Shown here one piece after another: positions 11,390 through 12,086 of a stretch of DNA of 12,086 nucleotides (positions are counted from its first letter, which is position 1; every line of letters begins with the position of its first letter). The stretch is from Bacteroidota bacterium (lineage in GTDB: Bacteria; Bacteroidota; Bacteroidia; Sphingobacteriales; Sphingobacteriaceae). Made by a program: the position numbers and the translations under genes. The DNA lies in assembly GCA_025355225.1 (NCBI GenBank), contig JANYAB010000099.1, positions 1 to 12,086 on the forward strand. Direction: 5' to 3'. The notes under the pieces are model-generated. The model ran no database searches. It worked only from the letters and a program-made list of their open reading frames with translations, and was not told the origin of the DNA.

Positions 11390-12086
11390 ATGAATACAAC
11401 ATCATTACAAGGACAATCCGCATTAGTTACCGGTGCCGATAGCGGCATAGGCAAAGGCGTAGCACTCGCGTTGGCGCAGGCAGGGGCAAAGGTGCTCATT
11501 AACTATGCCCATAACCAGGCTGCCGCCGATGAAACAGTAAGTGAAATAAAAACTGCAGGTGGCGAGGCATTTGCTTATCAGGCCGACGTAAGTCATGAGG
11601 GGGAGGTGCAGGCCATGTTCGCCGAACTGTATAAGCAATATGGTACAATTGATATTTTAGTAAATAACGCCGGGCTGCAAAAAGATTCCAAATTTGTGGA
11701 TATGACCCTTGATCAATGGCAAACGGTGATCAACATAAACCTGACCGGACAATTTTTGTGCTCGCGCGAAGCCGCAAGAGAGTTCATCCGTAGGGGAGTG
11801 GTAGCTGAACGAAGCCGTGCCGCCGGTAAAATTATCTGTATGAGCAGCGTGCACGAAGTTATTCCGTGGGGCGGCCATGTAAATTATGCCAGCAGCAAGG
11901 GTGGAATTATGATGCTGATGAAAAGCATGGCGCAGGAACTGGCCCCGCATAAAATAAGAGTGGTCAGTATTGGACCCGGCGCCATACAGACTCCAATTAA
12001 TCATACAGCATGGGAAACACCCAAAGCACTGGATAAACTGTTAACACTGGTCCCGTACAACAGGATCGGTCTGCCGGAAGATATTG
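11390..12086 (+). CDS. Short-chain dehydrogenase/reductase, glucose 1-dehydrogenase-like (3' end outside window)
   Basis: The first 232 residues of a classical SDR are visible; the gene runs off the right edge, with perhaps 30 residues missing for a usual length near 260. Motifs are complete: the cofactor glycine motif TGADSGIG (14-21), the adenine-binding Asp66 in ADVS, NNAG (92-95), and the catalytic tetrad Asn117, Ser153, Tyr166 and Lys170 (YASSK). The block NYASSKGGIMMLMKSMAQEL and then IGPGAIQTPIN resemble Bacillus-type glucose 1-dehydrogenases, which oxidise glucose with NAD(P)+. Many SDRs are misnamed this way, so the substrate is uncertain. INYAHN after the second strand would fit NADP or dual use. 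The start ATG at 11390 sits behind an AT-rich leader. It diverges from the gene at 11116. Confidence 0.9.
   Translation, partial: MNTTSLQGQSALVTGADSGIGKGVALALAQAGAKVLINYAHNQAAADETVSEIKTAGGEAFAYQADVSHEGEVQAMFAELYKQYGTIDILVNNAGLQKDSKFVDMTLDQWQTVININLTGQFLCSREAAREFIRRGVVAERSRAAGKIICMSSVHEVIPWGGHVNYASSKGGIMMLMKSMAQELAPHKIRVVSIGPGAIQTPINHTAWETPKALDKLLTLVPYNRIGLPEDI

Noticed and set aside
1..12086. CRISPR arrays, tRNA or rRNA genes, and insertion sequences with a transposase
   Set aside because: No regularly spaced direct repeats, no clover-leaf or rRNA core sequences and no transposase motifs were seen on reading both strands.

Overview
The window looks like chromosomal DNA of a member of the Bacteroidota, most likely Sphingobacteriaceae (Pedobacter/Mucilaginibacter-like). 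The reasons are the style of the encoded proteins, the futalosine menaquinone genes, promoters matching the Bacteroidota pattern TTTG-N(about 21)-TAnnTTTG, the near absence of Shine-Dalgarno sequences, and short inverted repeats in several intergenic gaps. This assignment rests on family recognition and not on a search.

Layout. Positions 1-432 hold the 3' end of a dihydrolipoamide acyltransferase (E2) gene, which converges on a methionine operon through a shared hairpin terminator. The operon runs leftward from about 4640 to 510: promoter, SAM-I riboswitch (4449-4558), a previously hidden 35-codon leader ORF ending in nine Cys/Met codons (4334-4441), metY, metX and homoserine dehydrogenase. 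A DinB-like gene (4870-5382) converges on a second Cys/Met-metabolism PLP enzyme of the cystathionine gamma-synthase/lyase type (5460-6575, minus). A small lipoprotein gene (6672-7208) diverges from it. Next comes a rightward cluster: mqnE (7302-8495), a histidine phosphatase (8531-9190) and mqnA (9286-10029), giving the first two steps of the futalosine route to menaquinone. The right end is more accessory in character: a coding-like minus-strand remnant, a small SHOCT membrane protein, an unrecognised 130-residue protein, an AT-rich gap with dyads, and the start of an SDR oxidoreductase cut by the window edge.

How the genes work together. Homoserine dehydrogenase makes homoserine, MetX acetylates it, and MetY converts O-acetylhomoserine plus sulfide to homocysteine. 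The neighbouring enzyme at 5460-6575 could supply a cysteine-dependent transsulfuration route or act in the reverse direction. The riboswitch senses SAM, the end product. The leader ORF, with seven Cys and two Met codons just before its stop, could add ribosome-based sensing of cysteine or methionine.

The most interesting feature is this two-layer leader: a SAM-I aptamer followed after 8-10 nt by a Cys/Met-rich leader peptide. Its terminal Cys codons can pair either with an upstream segment or with a segment just past the stop. I know polycysteine leader ORFs as a concept in mycobacteria, but I do not know of a description of this arrangement in Bacteroidota. I could not check the literature.
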